From: Verrucomicrobiota bacterium JB024 | Lineage (GTDB): Bacteria > Verrucomicrobiota > Verrucomicrobiia > Opitutales > Cerasicoccaceae | Direction: 5' to 3' | NCBI GenBank assembly: GCA_030673825.1 | Contig: JAUTCS010000104.1 | Location: 1-64,000 of the forward strand | Length of the DNA: 64,000 bases | Shown: in pieces, positions 25,544-33,552 of the stretch | Numbering within the stretch: the first letter of the stretch is position 1 | Layout of the letters: each line of letters opens with the position of its first letter | Translations under genes and position numbers: made by a program | The notes under the pieces: generated by a model | Told to the model about the DNA's origin: nothing | The model's database searches: none | What the model saw: only the letters and a program-made list of their open reading frames with translations

Positions 25544-26806
25544 CTACCCCAGCCGGAGGACGGCGACGTTCTCGATGTGGCGGGTCTGGGGGAAGAGGTC
25601 GAAGGGCTGGACCTCCTCCAGCGTGTAGCCGCCGGCGAGGAGCATTTTCAGGTCGCGGGCCTGGGTGGCCGGGTCGCAGGAGACATAGACAACGCGGCGT
25701 GGACCGAGCGCGAGGAGCTGGCGGATGAACGCCTCGTCGCACCCGGCGCGGGGCGGGTCGATGACCATGGCGGTCTCGTCGCCGGGAAAGTCGATCTCGG
25801 AGAAAATCGACTGCGCCTCGCCGATGAGAAACTCGGCGTTGGTAATGCCATTAATGGCGGCGTTGGCGTTGGCCCACTTCACGGCGCTGGCGTTGACCTC
25901 GACCCCGGCTACGCGCTCGAAGCGCCGCGCCCCGCACAGGGCGAAAACGCCGACCCCGCAGTACGCGTCCACCAGGTAGCGCACGCCGTCCACGCAGGCA
26001 TGCTCCATCACGTAGTCCACCAGCTCGGGCAGGATGAACGGGTTGTTCTGGAAAAAATCGCCCGCCAAAAACTGGAACACGACCGGCCCGATTTTTTCGG
26101 TGACGGAGGCGTTGTTATCCGTGGTCACGCCCTCCAGCGTGTGACGCAGCAGGAGCGTGCCGCCCTTTTTCAGCTTGGCAGCACGGGCGCGGATACGCTG
26201 ACGCTCGGCGGGCAGGGCGTCGTTGATCGCCTCGGTGGCGATGGGGCACGCGGACACATCGACGATGCGGTTGCGCTGCCCCTGGTGCAGGAAGCCGATG
26301 GGCAGCTCGCGCGGTTGCTCCGGGGCTTCCGCGCCGGGCTTGGGCTTGAAAAGCTTCGGGTAGTGCGGGGTGAGTTTCGAGCGGTAATGATACTCGCGCG
26401 GGGAGCCGTGGGTTGGGTTGACCGGGTGGGTGATCCCGGCCAGGCGCACGAGCAGTTCGCCGACTTGCTGGCGCTTCCACTCGCGCTGCGCCGGGTAGCT
26501 CATGTGCTGGTACTGGCAGCCGCCGCACGTCCCAAACAACGGGCAGCGCGGTTGCACGCGCTCGGGCGAGGGCTCGACGATCTCCAGCAGGTCGGCGTCG
26601 GAGTGCTGCTTGTGGTTGCGGTAGATGCGCACGCGCACAAGCTCGCCCGGCAGCGCAAAGGGCACCATCACGACCCAGCCGTCCACGCGACCGAGCCCGG
26701 CCCCGAGGTTGGTCAGCGTGTCCACGCGCAGCTCCAGCTCCTCGTGATAGGCGAAGGGCTCGGGCTTGAAATTTTTCGGGGCCTGCGGCGAAGTCATAAC
26801 AGTCAA
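25544..26806 (-). CDS. 23S rRNA (uracil-5-)-methyltransferase, RlmD/RumA family
   Basis: The 420-residue enzyme has an N-terminal TRAM domain (about 20-85). The four-cysteine iron-sulfur site is in CPLFGTCGGCQYQHMSY near 88-104. The SAM domain shows VDAYCGVGVFAL near 289, and the catalytic pair is DPPRAGC near 345 and VVYVSCDPATQARDL near 372 (nucleophilic Cys in SCDP). It methylates uracil C5 in rRNA or tRNA by the TrmA/RlmD mechanism; U1939 of 23S rRNA is the usual RlmD target. Two in-frame ATGs (26806 and 26797) are equally plausible starts. The element at 25374-25522 lies in its 3' region. Confidence 0.92.
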   Translation of the reverse strand: MTVMTSPQAPKNFKPEPFAYHEELELRVDTLTNLGAGLGRVDGWVVMVPFALPGELVRVRIYRNHKQHSDADLLEIVEPSPERVQPRCPLFGTCGGCQYQHMSYPAQREWKRQQVGELLVRLAGITHPVNPTHGSPREYHYRSKLTPHYPKLFKPKPGAEAPEQPRELPIGFLHQGQRNRIVDVSACPIATEAINDALPAERQRIRARAAKLKKGGTLLLRHTLEGVTTDNNASVTEKIGPVVFQFLAGDFFQNNPFILPELVDYVMEHACVDGVRYLVDAYCGVGVFALCGARRFERVAGVEVNASAVKWANANAAINGITNAEFLIGEAQSIFSEIDFPGDETAMVIDPPRAGCDEAFIRQLLALGPRRVVYVSCDPATQARDLKMLLAGGYTLEEVQPFDLFPQTRHIENVAVLRLG

Positions 26807-26853
26807 AGCCCGGCACTATCCGCCCCGCCGCCCCGCTCGTCAAAGCAAATGCA

Positions 26854-26917
26854 GCAGGACCGAGTCCTGCACCTGTGATCCTACGGATCACTGATGCCGT
26901 CGCCAACGCGACGGCAT
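26854..26917. repeat. Cluster of three perfect short-loop palindromes
   Basis: The palindromes are GCAGGACCGAGTCCTGC (26854-26870), GTGATCCTACGGATCAC (26875-26891) and a 10 bp stem ATGCCGTCGC/GCGACGGCAT with loop CAAC (26894-26917). All stems are perfect. They lie 48 nt upstream of the RlmD-like gene start within the 320 bp interval 26807-27126, which holds no other recognisable feature apart from room for promoters. Confidence 0.75.
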
Positions 26918-27126
26918 GGACAACGGAAGCGAACGCCAACCCAATCCAATTTCGCATGCCCCCTCCATCCAGCGTGCGTAAACAAGCATTGCATACCCCA
27001 AAGACCGCCACTCCATTCACGATAAAGGGCTCGGGCAATTGAAGTACTCTTGAGTAAAATCTGGACCCACTCCTATCGCTACGCCAAATTACCGGCATCC
27101 GTCATTTTTCGACGCTTTCAACCACC

Positions 27127-27939
27127 ATGCCCGTGACCGACATCACCTCGCGCCAGAACCCCCGGCTCAAACAGACCATGCGCCTGCACGAGCGCAAGGG
27201 CCGCGCCGCCACCGGCCAGTTCATCGTCGAGGGGCGGCTGGAGCTGGCCCGCGCCCTGGAGGCCGGGCTCGCCTGCGACGAGTGCTGGCAGTGCCCCGAG
27301 TACGCCGGGTACGACGCCGCGCTCTCCGGGCAGCTCGCCGGGGCAGCCACTGAGACCTTCCGCGTGCCGCGGGCGGTCTTTGAAAAGCTCTCCGGGCGCG
27401 AAGGCTCCGACGGGCTCGCGGCGGTCTTTCACGCGCCCGCCGCCAACCTCGAGTCACTCACCCTCGGGCCCACGCCACTCATCGTCGTGCTCGAAGGCGT
27501 GGAAAAGCCCGGCAACCTCGGCGCGATCATCCGCAGCGCGGAAATCGCCGGAGCCGGGGCGGTCATCGTCAGCGGCGGCGCCGACCTGTACAACCCGCAC
27601 GTCATCCGCAACTCGCGCGGGCTCGTCTTCACCTTTCCCGTGCTGGCGATGGAGCCCGCCGACGCGCTCGCCTGGCTGCGCGGGCACGACATCCAGCTCT
27701 ACGCCACCACCCCGGCGGCCACCCTCCCCCACTGGAGCGCCGACCTCGCCGCCCCCTGCGCCCTGCTCATGGGCAGCGAGGCCGACGGGCTGAGCGAGTT
27801 TTGGCTAAAGCAGGCCGACGCGTGTATCCAGATTCCACTACAAGGGCACGGCGACTCGCTCAACGTCTCCGTCAGCGCCGCCGTCGTCCTCTTCGAAGCC
27901 GTCCGCCAACGCCAGGCAGGGCGCAGCCCTGCACCCTAG
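27127..27939 (+). CDS. TrmH/SpoU family RNA 2'-O-methyltransferase
   Basis: The 270-residue protein has an N-terminal substrate-binding domain (SRQNPRLKQTMRLHERKGR, FIVEGRLELARAL). The SPOUT knot follows: VVLEGVEKPGNLGAIIRSAE near 120-140, then CALLMGSEADGLSEFWLKQ and IPLQGHGDSLNVSVSAAVVL, the three SpoU motifs. It should methylate a ribose in rRNA or tRNA; the exact site cannot be read from the sequence. The last residues (RQAGRSPAP) and the TAG stop are encoded by a palindrome cluster (27917-27952), so insertion of that element has probably rewritten the C-terminus. Confidence 0.9.
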   Translation: MPVTDITSRQNPRLKQTMRLHERKGRAATGQFIVEGRLELARALEAGLACDECWQCPEYAGYDAALSGQLAGAATETFRVPRAVFEKLSGREGSDGLAAVFHAPAANLESLTLGPTPLIVVLEGVEKPGNLGAIIRSAEIAGAGAVIVSGGADLYNPHVIRNSRGLVFTFPVLAMEPADALAWLRGHDIQLYATTPAATLPHWSADLAAPCALLMGSEADGLSEFWLKQADACIQIPLQGHGDSLNVSVSAAVVLFEAVRQRQAGRSPAP

Positions 27940-27979
27940 ATGCTTCGCATCTGGATGCCTTTGCCTGGAGCAATGGCAT
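27917..27979. repeat. Palindrome cluster overlapping the SpoU gene end
   Basis: CAGGGCGCAGCCCTG (27917-27931) and AGATGCTTCGCATCT (27938-27952) repeat the order of the cluster at 25295. A looser stem follows with arms ATGCC and GGCAT (27955-27979), recalling the third palindrome at 26894. The SpoU stop codon is 27937-27939. The rest of the 340 bp to 28279 carries two further repeats described separately and no gene. Confidence 0.65.
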
Positions 27980-28119
27980 GGACGGGTGTTTCGTGTGCGC
28001 AGGATAAGCGTATGCCGCTAGGTGCGGTGAGAAAAGTATTGAAAAATAACTACACCAGAGCGGACACATCGATGGGTCTCCGCGCACAGCCTGCTGAACG
28101 GACCCGAAAAAATACCGAA

Positions 28120-28167
28120 CCGGGAGATCCTTCGACTCGCTGCGCTCGCTCAGGATGACAACGGTGT
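28120..28167 (+). repeat. ATCCTTCGACT-type dispersed repeat, copy 1
   Basis: The unit runs CCGGGAGATCCTTCGACTCG, then a short palindrome CTGCGCTCG, then CTCAGGATGACAACGG. An inverted copy lies at 50043-50087 and a diverged one at 50126-50172. Similar repeats are widespread in bacterial genomes of several phyla. Directly after it, 28220-28265 carries a degenerate stretch of the CACAGAG family (CTCCGTG and TCTCTGTG words). Confidence 0.7.
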
Positions 28168-28279
28168 TTTTCTGCCGTTCTCTCAAGACACAAGCCGTCC
28201 CCATTCAAAGCGTGTGTACGTCTCACCACCTCCGTGCACTCTGAGCCTACTCCGTGGTCTCTGTGACCAGCCCAAGAAC

Positions 28280-29269
28280 CTACCGGTTCTTCCAGTCCGC
28301 GATCAGTCCCTCCAGTCCCTCCTCGGTCGAGACTTCGGGGGTATAGCCGAGGTCGCGGCGGGCGGCAGAGATGTCGAACCAGTGGTCCTTGGACAACTCG
28401 ACCGCGACGAAGCGCGTCATGGCCGGTTCGCCGGGCAGGCGGAAGTTTTTGTAAATCCACTCCAGGGCGCGGCCTGCGCGGTACGCGGTCTTGGCGGTGA
28501 TGGAGCGCTTGACGACGGGCTCACCGAGGCGCTCCAGCAACTGGTTGATCCAGTCCCAGAGGACGACAGGCTCGCCCTGCGAAAGGAAGTACGCCTGCCC
28601 GGCGGCGGTGCCGGACTCGAGCGCGTCAAGCGCGAGCACGTGGGCGAGGGCGGCATTTTTCACGTGGGTGATGTCCACGCGATTCTGGCCGTCGCCGACG
28701 ATACGCAGGCGGTTCCGGCGGGCGCGGTCCACCAAGCGGGGGACGATGTGCGGGTCGCCCACGCCCCAGATCAGGTGCGGGCGCAGGGCGCAGGTGCGCA
28801 GGCCGTCGCGCCCGTTGGCGGCGAGCACTTCCTGCTCGGCCTGGGCCTTGGTCTCAGGGTAGGGGCAGAGCCAGTTTTTCCCGTAGGGCAGGGACTCGTC
28901 CGCACCGTTGAAAGCTTCCCCGGAAAAAACCACGCTGGGCGTGCTGGTATAGACGAGGCGCTTGACGCCGTGGCGGGCGCAGGCGGAGAGCACATGGCGC
29001 GTGCCCAGCACGTTGGCGTTAAAGTACTCCTCGCGCGGCCCCCAGACCCCGGCCTTGGCGGCGACATGGAAGACCGCCTGTGTCCCGGCGACGGCGCGGT
29101 CCACGGCGGCGGCCTCGGCGATGTCGCCCCGGACGACCTCGACCCCGCGTTTTTCCAGCTCCGGCTGGGGTGAGCGGCCGAGGATGCGCACGTCCATGCC
29201 GCGCGCGAGCAGCCGCTCGACCACATGGCGGCCAAGAAAGCCGCCCCCGCCCGTGACCAGTACCTTCAT
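28280..29269 (-). CDS. oleD: NAD(P)-dependent 3-beta-HSD-like dehydrogenase, OleD-like
   Basis: The 329-residue protein starts MKVLVTGGGGFLGRHVVERL. It has FHVAAKAGVWGPREEYFNAN, LVYTSTPSVVFSG with the catalytic Ser, CPYPETKAQAE with the YxxxK pair, LRPHLIWGVGDPHIVPRL, NRVDITHVKNAA and RLPGEPAMTRFVAVELSKDH. The AKAGVWG and LPGEPxMTRF segments are characteristic of OleD, which reduces the 2-alkyl-3-ketoacid made by OleA to the beta-hydroxy acid during long-chain olefin or hydrocarbon synthesis. An OleC homologue lies at 31458. The frame extends to 29740 but that would overlap the divergent gene. Other 3-beta-HSD family roles are possible. Confidence 0.8.
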   Translation of the reverse strand: MKVLVTGGGGFLGRHVVERLLARGMDVRILGRSPQPELEKRGVEVVRGDIAEAAAVDRAVAGTQAVFHVAAKAGVWGPREEYFNANVLGTRHVLSACARHGVKRLVYTSTPSVVFSGEAFNGADESLPYGKNWLCPYPETKAQAEQEVLAANGRDGLRTCALRPHLIWGVGDPHIVPRLVDRARRNRLRIVGDGQNRVDITHVKNAALAHVLALDALESGTAAGQAYFLSQGEPVVLWDWINQLLERLGEPVVKRSITAKTAYRAGRALEWIYKNFRLPGEPAMTRFVAVELSKDHWFDISAARRDLGYTPEVSTEEGLEGLIADWKNR

Positions 29270-29332
29270 GGGGGCGACGCTGAGGGAGTGCGGGCTTGCT
29301 TGCCAACCTTTTTTCCAAAGCATGGAGGGGAT

Positions 29333-31231
29333 ATGAAGGATGCCGCCGTCCGCCCCCTGCCCCGCTGGCCGTTCGCGCTGGCGGTGGCCGTGCTCGCGCT
29401 GCTGCCGCTGCTCCCGGCACTGGGCAACGGCTTTGTCTCGGACGACCTGCTCAACCTCACACAAAACGAACACTTCCGCGGGCTCGACGGCGAACACCTG
29501 CGCTGGATGGCGACCAGCGCCCACGCCGGGCACTACCAGCCGCTGACCTGGCTGACCTACGCGTTCAACTACCTCGCCGACGGCCTTAACCCGCGCGGCT
29601 ACATCGGCGTGAACCTCCTCCTCCACGCCGCCAACGCCGCCCTGGTCTTTCTGCTGTTCACGCGGCTGCTCCCCGCCGACACGCACGAGCGCCGCCGTCT
29701 GGCCTGGGCCGCGCTCGGGGCGCTCTTTTACACGCTGCACCCGCTGCGGGTCGAGTCCGCCGTCTGGGCGACCGAACGGCGCGACGTGCTCTCGCTGTTC
29801 TTTCTCCTGCTAAGCCTGCTGGCCTGGCTCCGGGCCCAGCAAGGACCGGGGGCGCAAGGAGCCGGAGCGCTGGGGACGCGGGGGCGGGGCCTGTTTTACG
29901 CGCTGAGCTTGCTCGCCTTTGCGCTCTCGCTTCTGTCCAAGGCGTGGGGGATCGTTTACCCCGCCGTGCTGCTCATCCTGTGCGTATGTCCGCTGCGGCG
30001 GCGCGACTGGGGAAAGGTGGTCGCGGGGCTACTGCCCTTCGCGGCGCTGGCGGGGCTTTTCGCGGTCCTCGCCTCCTGGGCGCAATCGGAGGAGGCGATG
30101 GCCTCGCTCGCCGCTCACGGCTTGGACGACCGCCTCGTGCAGGCGGCGTGGGCACCCGCCTTTTACCTGGGGAAAACCCTGCTCCCGGTGAACCTCTCGC
30201 CGCTGTACCTGATCCGGTACGACTTCAGTCCGTGGGCGACGAACATGCTGCTGGGCGCGGCGGTCACGCTGGCCATCACGGTTATGCTCATCGTGAAACG
30301 CAAGCGGTACCCCGCCCTGCTGGCCGGGTGGCTGGTTTTTCTGGTCATTCTCGCGCCCGTCTCCGGGCTGGTCCAGAGCGGCTCGCAACTGGCGGCCGAC
30401 CGCTACACCTATGTGGCGGGGATCGTCCCGGCGCTGGCGCTGGCGGCGGCGGGGCTATGGGCGGGGCGACGCTGGCCGCAACAGGCCCGGCTCCACGCCG
30501 TGCTCATGGTCGTTGTCGTGGCGCTGCTGGCGATGGCCACGACCCGTCAGTGCGGCGTATGGGAAAACGCGGGCACCCTTTGGACGCAGGCCATCGAAGC
30601 CGACGGGACGAACTACGTCGCGTACTTTAACCGGGCCGAGAGCGGTCACCCGCCCCAGGCCATGCAGGCCAGACTCGACGATCTCGACCAAGCCATATCC
30701 CTCGATCCCCGCTACGCCAAGGCCTACTCGCTCCGGGCCCAGGTTTATCTCGACACCGGGCGGCCCACCGAGGCCCGTGCCGACATCGAGCAGGCCCTCG
30801 CGCTCAACCCCGCGCTCGCCCAGCCCTATAACAACCGGGGCATCCTGCGCCTGAACGCGGGCGACAACGCCGGGGCTCGGGCGGACTTTACCGCCGCGCT
30901 CGAGCGCGACCCCACCCTGTACGAAGCCTACGTCAACCGCGGCCTGCTCTATCAACGCGAGGGCAAGACCACCGCCGCGCTCGCCGATTACGACGACGCG
31001 CTCGCGCTCAAGCCCGATGTGTGGCAAGTCTATTTCAACCGTGGCCTGCTCCGCGCCGACAGCGGCCAGCCCGAGGCCGCGGTGGAGGATTTTTCCCGCG
31101 TCATAGAACTGAACCCGGACTTCGCCCAGGCCTACCGCCAGCGAGCCGCCCTTTACCGCAAGCTCGGCCAGTCCCTCGCCGCCCAGGCCGACCTCGCAGC
31201 CGCCTCCCGGCTCAGCGGGAAGGCTCAATAA
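29333..31231 (+). CDS. Multi-pass membrane protein with C-terminal TPR repeats (TMTC/GT-C-like)
   Basis: The 632-residue protein has 10 or more membrane segments in its first 430 residues, starting WPFALAVAVLALLPLLPAL. The loop NGFVSDDLLNLTQN after the first segment carries an acidic pair like that of GT-C glycosyltransferases. HPLRVESAVWATERRDVLS and SGLVQSGSQLAADRYTYVA are typical of the TMTC and related TPR families. About five TPR units fill the C-terminus (AYVNRGLLYQREGKTTAALA and similar). It may transfer a sugar from a lipid carrier to exported proteins, but this is inferred. GGAGG at 29324-29328 precedes the ATG at 29333. It lies on the opposite strand between oleD and oleC. Confidence 0.8.
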   Translation: MKDAAVRPLPRWPFALAVAVLALLPLLPALGNGFVSDDLLNLTQNEHFRGLDGEHLRWMATSAHAGHYQPLTWLTYAFNYLADGLNPRGYIGVNLLLHAANAALVFLLFTRLLPADTHERRRLAWAALGALFYTLHPLRVESAVWATERRDVLSLFFLLLSLLAWLRAQQGPGAQGAGALGTRGRGLFYALSLLAFALSLLSKAWGIVYPAVLLILCVCPLRRRDWGKVVAGLLPFAALAGLFAVLASWAQSEEAMASLAAHGLDDRLVQAAWAPAFYLGKTLLPVNLSPLYLIRYDFSPWATNMLLGAAVTLAITVMLIVKRKRYPALLAGWLVFLVILAPVSGLVQSGSQLAADRYTYVAGIVPALALAAAGLWAGRRWPQQARLHAVLMVVVVALLAMATTRQCGVWENAGTLWTQAIEADGTNYVAYFNRAESGHPPQAMQARLDDLDQAISLDPRYAKAYSLRAQVYLDTGRPTEARADIEQALALNPALAQPYNNRGILRLNAGDNAGARADFTAALERDPTLYEAYVNRGLLYQREGKTTAALADYDDALALKPDVWQVYFNRGLLRADSGQPEAAVEDFSRVIELNPDFAQAYRQRAALYRKLGQSLAAQADLAAASRLSGKAQ

Positions 31232-31234
31232 GAG

Positions 31235-31376
31235 GGTCACGAAGGACACAAAGAAGACACGAAGCGCACAAAGGTGAGTAAGTAGATCGCGTCACTTCCC
31301 TCTTCTTATCTCCGTGTACTCCGTACGCTCTGTGTAAAATCCATTTCCTCACACAGAAGACACGGAGGGCACAGAG
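31235..31376. repeat. CACAGAG/CACGAAG-type repeat block
   Basis: Two tracts occur here. 31235-31274 is a run of short words such as GGTCACGAAGGACACAAAG and AAGACACGAAG. 31310-31376 is an imperfect inverted repeat whose arms read CTCCGTGTACTCCGTACG and, on the other side, CACACAGAAGACACGGAGG. The same vocabulary appears at 28220-28265, 44533-44563 and 44719-44747. Such tracts are a common dispersed family in related genomes; no ORF is present. Confidence 0.65.
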
Positions 31377-31457
31377 AATTTCATGGCATGCCCATCACTG
31401 TTGTTTTTCTACCGCCTACGACGCTAGTGGACCTGATGAAACGCCTGGCGCTGGCGA

Positions 31458-33158
31458 TTAGGTACGCCCCGCCTGTCGAGTGAATTTTTTCGCCAGGGCC
31501 AGGCGGTGGATTTTGGCGTTGTGGCGGACATCGACGGGGAAGCGCTGCTCGAAGAAAACGCGACGGACCGACGCGGTCACCGGGTGGGCGGCGGCGAGGG
31601 CGAGCATGGCTTTTTCAAAGGGGGCACGAGCTCTGGGGGTGGCTGGAAATTTGCCCGGCTCGGGCTCGATGACGATAGCCGGGGTCTGGTGGCCGGGCTC
31701 GCCCAGGCCGATGAGAGCGCTGCGGGCCACGTCCGGGTGCTGGTTAAAAATCGCCTCGACGCAGTCGGTGTAAAGGTCGCCGGCGGCGGTGCGCACGCGC
31801 TCGGCCTTGCGCCCGCAGAACCACAGCCGTCCGCGTTCGTCGAGGTAGCCGAGATCGCCCATGCGGTGCCAGATTTTGGAGGGATCGTCGGGGTCGGCCA
31901 GCTTGGCGGCAGCAGTGGCATCGGGGCGGGCCTCGTAGCTCTTAGTCACGGTGGGGCCGGAGACGGTGATCTCCCCGATCTGCCCGGCGGGCAAGAGGAG
32001 GTCCGGGGTGAGGGTCTTGAGCGGGCTGTCCGTCAGCCGGATAATCCGGGCCTGCATTTCCGGGAAAACCGCGCCCACGCAGGTGCCGCGTCCCTCATCG
32101 GTCAGAGGCTGGGTCTCCTCCAGCACTTCGCGTCCGCTGATGGTGGCGACGGGGAGCGCCTCGGTCGCGCCATAGGGGGTATTGATCTCCCCGGCGGGCA
32201 GGAGGGGCTTGAGGCGGCGGATGAGGCCGGGCGGGACGGGGGCTCCGGCCATCTGGATGCGCCGGATGGACGGCAGGGTCTTGCCCTCGCGTTCGCAGTA
32301 GCGGGCGATGAGGTTCCACAGAGCGGGCGAGCCGAAGCTGTTCGTGACCCCGGCCTTGTGGATGGCCTCGACGATCTTGGCGGGGTCGGCGGCGGCGGGG
32401 CGGGCGGGGTCCATCTCGGGAACCACGGTGGTCATCCCGAGGGCCGGGTTAAACAGCGCGAAAACCGGCAGCAGGGTCAGGTCCACCTCGCCGGGCTCGA
32501 CGCGGTAACGCTCCCTCAGCAGGCGCACCTGTGCCTCGAACATCCCGTGCTCGTAGCGCACGCCCTTGGCCGGGCCGGTGGAGCCGGAGGTAAAGAGGAT
32601 CGCCGCGAGGTCCGAAGGGCGCGCGACAGCGAGGTCGTCCGGGGCGGTTTCCGCCGCCACGAGCGAATCAGCTGCGCAGGCCGGGAGGGTTTTCCCCTCG
32701 GTCACACCGGCCAACATACGCCGCCAGCGGGCGGAGCCAACCGTGAGCTTATGGCGGAAGCGATACCCCCGCAGCAGCAGGGGCGAGAGCCAGGTGGCCG
32801 CGGGGATGCCCACGAGAGCCTCGGGGCGGCTCTGGCGCACACAGGCGCGGAAGTGCCCCCAGCCCATGCCGGGGTCGATCACCACGGGGACGGCCCCGAG
32901 CTTGAACAGGGCGAAGACGGTAACGATCAGGTCGAAGCCCGGCTTGACCATGAGCAACACCCGGGTACCCCGCGTGATACCCTGTTCACGGCAGCAAAGG
33001 ACGGCTGCGCTGGCACAGGCTTCCAGCCTGCGGAAAGAAACCGCCTCAAAAGACAACTCGCCGTCACGGCGGCGAGGGAGTTTGACCGCGGGTGAATCCG
33101 GATCAGCCTCTGCGGCCAGGGTCAGATAGCGGGCGACATTGGCGTTGCCGACAGCCAT
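31458..33158 (-). CDS. oleC: AMP-dependent synthetase, OleC-like beta-lactone synthetase
   Basis: The 566-residue ANL-superfamily enzyme has the adenylation core AAILFTSGSTGPAKGVRYEH near residue 190. LTLLPVFALFNPALGMTTVV and PEMDPARPA follow, a stretch nearly diagnostic of OleC. INTPYGATEALPVA (A5), MGDLGYLDERGRLWFCGR (A7-A8) and a terminal RHNAKIHRLALAKK are also present. OleC turns the beta-hydroxy acid from OleD into a cis-beta-lactone, which OleB decarboxylates to an olefin. OleD lies 2.2 kb away on the same strand, separated by an oppositely oriented gene; OleA and OleB are not in the window. Start ATG at 33158, 33 nt after a small lipoprotein gene. Confidence 0.85.
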   Translation of the reverse strand: MAVGNANVARYLTLAAEADPDSPAVKLPRRRDGELSFEAVSFRRLEACASAAVLCCREQGITRGTRVLLMVKPGFDLIVTVFALFKLGAVPVVIDPGMGWGHFRACVRQSRPEALVGIPAATWLSPLLLRGYRFRHKLTVGSARWRRMLAGVTEGKTLPACAADSLVAAETAPDDLAVARPSDLAAILFTSGSTGPAKGVRYEHGMFEAQVRLLRERYRVEPGEVDLTLLPVFALFNPALGMTTVVPEMDPARPAAADPAKIVEAIHKAGVTNSFGSPALWNLIARYCEREGKTLPSIRRIQMAGAPVPPGLIRRLKPLLPAGEINTPYGATEALPVATISGREVLEETQPLTDEGRGTCVGAVFPEMQARIIRLTDSPLKTLTPDLLLPAGQIGEITVSGPTVTKSYEARPDATAAAKLADPDDPSKIWHRMGDLGYLDERGRLWFCGRKAERVRTAAGDLYTDCVEAIFNQHPDVARSALIGLGEPGHQTPAIVIEPEPGKFPATPRARAPFEKAMLALAAAHPVTASVRRVFFEQRFPVDVRHNAKIHRLALAKKFTRQAGRT

Positions 33159-33191
33159 CGGAGAAATCCCTGCCCGGTGACCAGGCCGGGA

Positions 33192-33470
33192 TTAATAGTC
33201 GGCGATGACGATCGTGCCCCAGAGGAGGCTCAGATTGTCGCCGGAAATGTTCTTGCGCGGGTACAGCTCGTAGGTGTGGGCGTTGACGTTGTCGTCCAGG
33301 AGCTTCTTGTAGGAAGCGGGCTCGTAGCTGATGAGGCCGGCGGCGTCAAAATCCTGATTTGCACGGACATAGGCGGGGTGGACGCCCTCCGGCACATTGC
33401 TGCAACCAGCGAAAACCAACGCAGCAAGGGCGGAAAGACCAACGAGGAGGGAAGTAGAAGACTTTTTCAT
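33192..33470 (-). CDS. Small lipoprotein, 92 residues
   Basis: The protein starts MKKSSTSLLVGLSALAALVF with lipobox FAGC (Cys near residue 23), so it should be lipidated by Lgt and anchored in a membrane. The mature part of about 70 residues (NVPEGVHPAYVRANQDFD and onward) matches no family I know. It ends LSLLWGTIVIADY. The frame is open to 33518, but the signal peptide fixes the start at 33470. It lies 33 nt upstream of oleC on the same strand and could be in its transcript; no functional link is evident. Confidence 0.75.
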   Translation of the reverse strand: MKKSSTSLLVGLSALAALVFAGCSNVPEGVHPAYVRANQDFDAAGLISYEPASYKKLLDDNVNAHTYELYPRKNISGDNLSLLWGTIVIADY

Positions 33471-33552
33471 GAACTTAGTGTGAAGGGTCAGTTGACGTGA
33501 ATTTAGGTAACACTTCAAGGATAAATTTTCCTACCGTTTTGCACCGAATAAA

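Noticed and set aside
25472-26878. Open frame of 468 codons on the plus strand
   Set aside because: Antisense to the RlmD-like gene, and it also runs through a repeat element.
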